Shown: piece by piece, positions 62,801 to 64,000 of the stretch
Position numbering within the stretch: the stretch's first letter is position 1
Layout: each line of letters opens with the position of its first letter
Assembly (NCBI RefSeq): GCF_009937955.1
Contig: NZ_AP018439.1
Coordinates: 4,278,001-4,342,000 of the forward strand
Direction: 5' to 3'
DNA from: Undibacterium sp. KW1
Lineage (GTDB): Bacteria > Pseudomonadota > Gammaproteobacteria > Burkholderiales > Burkholderiaceae_D
DNA length: 64,000 nucleotides
Made by a program: the position numbers and the translations under genes
The notes under the pieces: generated by a model
Database searches by the model: none
What the model saw: only the letters and a program-made list of their open reading frames with translations
What the model was told of the DNA's origin: nothing

Positions 62801-63476
62801 CATCGATGATGCCCGCAAGATGTATGCCGAAATACTCGCCCTATGCCGCCAGCAAATTGACAAAAATCCGGCCACTGAAAAGCGCAAGCTGGCATGGGTA
62901 CTTGCCAGACTGGGCACGTTCAACATCATCGGTAAAGACCTGATACAGGCCCGCATTTTCCTGAATGAAGCAATCAGTATCTATCGCCTGGATTACGCAC
63001 AACGCAGCGACACTGCCAATGAATTTGCGATGGCCCTGTATGGCCTGGGTTTGCTCAACGAGGCAGATAACCGAGCCTCAGCAGCAATCAAAGCTTTTAG
63101 TGAAGCAAGCACCCTGCTGCAGGAACAAAAGCAATTAAGCCTTGCCCAGCAAGCTGAACTGGGCAAAATACTCCACAGCCTGGCGACCGTAGAGTTGACC
63201 GAAAAGCGTCTCAAAGATGCACAGGAACATGTCAACGCAGCGCTGGCTATCCGCAGACAATTGGCAAAGAATGACACTGAAGCTGAGCAGCAAGACCTGA
63301 TAGACGATCTTGCCCTGCTCTCCAGCATTCATATGCTCAACAAGGATTTGCCCAGGGTCAGGCAAGTCTATGCAGAAATCGCACAGCTTGCTGAGCGCAC
63401 AGGGTCGCTGCCACCGAAAACCCAGGCCCGCGTCGATGCAATCAGGCTCTTTATTAAAAATACCAAGGGCTTATAA
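59805..63476 (+). CDS. giant exported TPR protein with ~183-residue super-repeat
   Basis: 1223 residues. A signal peptide at 1-26 (hydrophobic, ending S-T-L-A-S) is followed by some two dozen tetratricopeptide repeats. A block of about five TPRs occurs three times with starts near residues 181, 363 and 548 (each begins A-x-x-E-V/A-I/V-x-x-Y-R, then Q-K-D-A-x-T-Y-T-P-x-L-A), showing internal amplification. The last third is a separate set of TPRs. It is likely a periplasmic or outer-surface scaffold; no partner genes adjoin. Confidence 0.78.
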   Translation: MPVKFQPLFCLALALPAMYSQSTLASTEKQATVTSTQIKKQLSATETEANNLRKQAAENPDKYLPQLITAITRQGTIYHKENRYQEAHTAYEEALELCNKVEAGKAETYQAHLYMLLNNLALLYQAEKNWPQTRVYFEKAVAVSRLQVEKNRDAYLPQLTSTLHSLADHDKEQTLRPQALAAYNEVIANYRELVQKDAYTYTPRLASAFFHAGVVQYQEKKLPEARQMFEESIASYRLAVVKEEKFKPELALSLSNLGITNKADNKYAAARANFDEAIVIYQTEKQKSAHTQYVHANSVRSLGDLNAIENKRAQAQASYEEAVNIYRQIPASYADEARPSFAAALIELAHIYKQSNLQPQAISAFNEAIVSYRQLNQKDALTYTPKLANALLNLGFVLHNDRKYAEAKKTYEESVSFYRLAALKEARFNAGLALALSNIALIDKLDNKNPEARQAFDESIALYKEDIKNNPASLHGYAVTLEGYAELNKKENKLPLAQAAYEDAVRVYKQELATEPAQALPALPALTTALISLADLYRQMRLSDKAIGAYGEVVANYRQLIQKDADTYTPRLASAYFYLGVLHFNEDRYSDARQAYQESVNFYRTAIGKEPRFKPELALSISNLGVSYKNDKKFTEARLALDEAIAIYRAESQKSAHTLYAYGDTLKNLGDLNVLEKKQAQAQTSYEEAATIYRQVPASYADQARPNFAATLNELADIYKQTGQSDKARVIYEEAVVHWRKLAVKTPEYYQRRLAGTQLSLGLIYFNERKNQEAQQALEEAISMYGAQAEKYPELTHNLAVSYLNLGDAALVNKQTQKAYTAYGEALVLYRKLLKKDSDNYLPPLTNLLATMAEIDLTQKRNKEAYPALEEAADNYRKLSAKDATSAQLYAKKLASVLSQLGYLNLTNKPQLAESLFTEALAIYRPLAVREPLYLHDLASVQVRLAMAFNNQRKTVLARPLMEEAIANYRKLILQKPELTDELIFTLSQLGELNLKEFRIDDARKMYAEILALCRQQIDKNPATEKRKLAWVLARLGTFNIIGKDLIQARIFLNEAISIYRLDYAQRSDTANEFAMALYGLGLLNEADNRASAAIKAFSEASTLLQEQKQLSLAQQAELGKILHSLATVELTEKRLKDAQEHVNAALAIRRQLAKNDTEAEQQDLIDDLALLSSIHMLNKDLPRVRQVYAEIAQLAERTGSLPPKTQARVDAIRLFIKNTKGL

Positions 63477-63506
63477 GCATTTTACTTCGCGCCAGGATCA
63501 GATTCA

Positions 63507-63530
63507 CAGCACGCCTGCCTGGGCGTGCTG
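63507..63530. terminator. hairpin at the 3' end of the TPR gene
   Basis: CAGCACGCC (63507-63515) pairs perfectly with GGCGTGCTG (63522-63530) around a 6-nt loop, 30 bp past the TPR stop. It lacks a U-run, so termination is only suggested. Confidence 0.4.
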
Positions 63531-63601
63531 GCCTGACCAACCACGCAAGCATGCCGGGCCCTGCTGCTGAAACTCATTTTGGCGCATGAGAGCCCACATG
63601 A

Positions 63602-64000
63602 TCAGTACCCTGGGGCCGACACATGCCCTACTTCATAGGCCTGCACATGATCAGGCAAACCTGCAGCTTGCGCGGCAGAGGCATCCCCCCATAAAGTAAA
63701 GCGCACCAGTGTCCATGCATTTGGGTCAAAAGCCACCAGCGTTGCCAGCGCACCGGCTTGCTTGCTCATGTTTTTTGCGGCGACAGTTTCAAGCTCGCGC
63801 AAAGCACCGAGATCTGTGTAAGCCTCAATCTGGCTGATCTCGCGCGTAGCAAACGTCGCGCTGCGCACCTGCGCATCCACATGACCATGCCACACCGACC
63901 ACTGCCTGACCGTAGGCCAGCCAAAGGCTTGCGAGACAGCCTTGAAGCCATCGCCGCAGATGAAATTATTCAAGCCTTCATTGTCATGCCAGAGGTAAAA
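63602..64000 (-). CDS. DUF4865-family protein, N-terminus beyond window
   Basis: The minus-strand frame remains open to the window edge. The visible 132 residues include F-Y-L-W-H-D-N-E-G-L, then F-I-C-G-D-G-F and F-G-W-P-T-V-R-Q-W-S-V, matching the DUF4865 pattern. The apparent TTG start at 63973 is only an internal codon; the true start lies past 64000. Function of the family unknown. Confidence 0.7.
   Translation of the reverse strand, partial: FYLWHDNEGLNNFICGDGFKAVSQAFGWPTVRQWSVWHGHVDAQVRSATFATREISQIEAYTDLGALRELETVAAKNMSKQAGALATLVAFDPNAWTLVRFTLWGDASAAQAAGLPDHVQAYEVGHVSAPGY

Noticed and set aside
1..64000. CRISPR arrays, tRNA/rRNA genes, transposases or integrases
   Set aside because: None was found on reading: no regularly spaced direct repeats with unique spacers, no cloverleaf or rRNA signature, and no transposase/integrase motif in the coding frames. 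A dedicated tRNA and IS search would be needed to exclude small ones.

Overview
The window looks like a chromosomal stretch of a betaproteobacterium of the Oxalobacteraceae/Burkholderiales type (Undibacterium- or Janthinobacterium-like). This is inferred from moderate GC, PglL/TfpZ pilin-glycosylation genes, a family of DUF4214/RTX proteins, and paired half-size chromate transporters. No rRNA, tRNA, CRISPR array, IS transposase or integrase was recognised.

Left part (1-9 kb): a lipoprotein, a TPR protein translationally coupled to a TonB-C protein, the pilin glycosylation ligase PglL with its accessory TfpZ, a small cREC (receiver-like) protein preceded by tiny ORFs, and two ATGA-coupled membrane proteins that share a domain (one has an ankyrin tail). 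From 9 to 29 kb there is a six-member family of secreted-type proteins. Each ends in a near-identical DUF4214 module and a terminal W-x-G/A. One is a serralysin-like metalloprotease; the others carry calcium-type RTX repeats with variable Ig-like and pre-peptidase-like modules. The array is interrupted by a self-contained RND efflux cluster (OprM-like lipoprotein, divergent TetR, adaptor, RND pump, FadL-like porin) at 17.3-25.3 kb. Two copies of the palindrome GTGAC-N14-GTCAC lie at the two promoters of that cluster.

From 29 to 42 kb are mostly single-gene units: a methyltransferase, alpha/beta hydrolase, VOC protein, OmpA-domain fragment, chromate transporter halves with a divergent LysR, SoxR with a textbook sox box firing toward a SnoaL-like cyclase, an SDR-like protein, an ATC-hydrolase-family protein, and an MFS/LysR pair. 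Three kinds of long inverted-repeat intergenic elements lie here. One supplies the stop codons of both flanking genes.

From 42 to 48 kb is an arsenic locus with two divergent arms. The minus arm is ArsR-ArsC-AqpS. The plus arm is a second ArsR, a flavoprotein with a cysteine-rich tail, an MFS exporter, an ArsN1-like acetyltransferase and another GNAT. Each ArsR has its own palindromic operator class, and the second operator is present twice. No ArsB/Acr3 pump is present, so AqpS and the MFS protein are the candidate exits.

From 48 to 60 kb is accessory DNA: hypothetical proteins, SRAP peptidase, a decayed hydrolase, a tandem pair of unknown paralogues, a large GH64-like/Ig-like protein, a metzincin-type zinc protease coupled to an unknown partner gene (toxin/partner candidate), and a phage-type YdaU/DUF1376 gene. 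A 1223-residue TPR protein with a ~183-residue super-repeat follows. The window ends inside a DUF4865-family gene.
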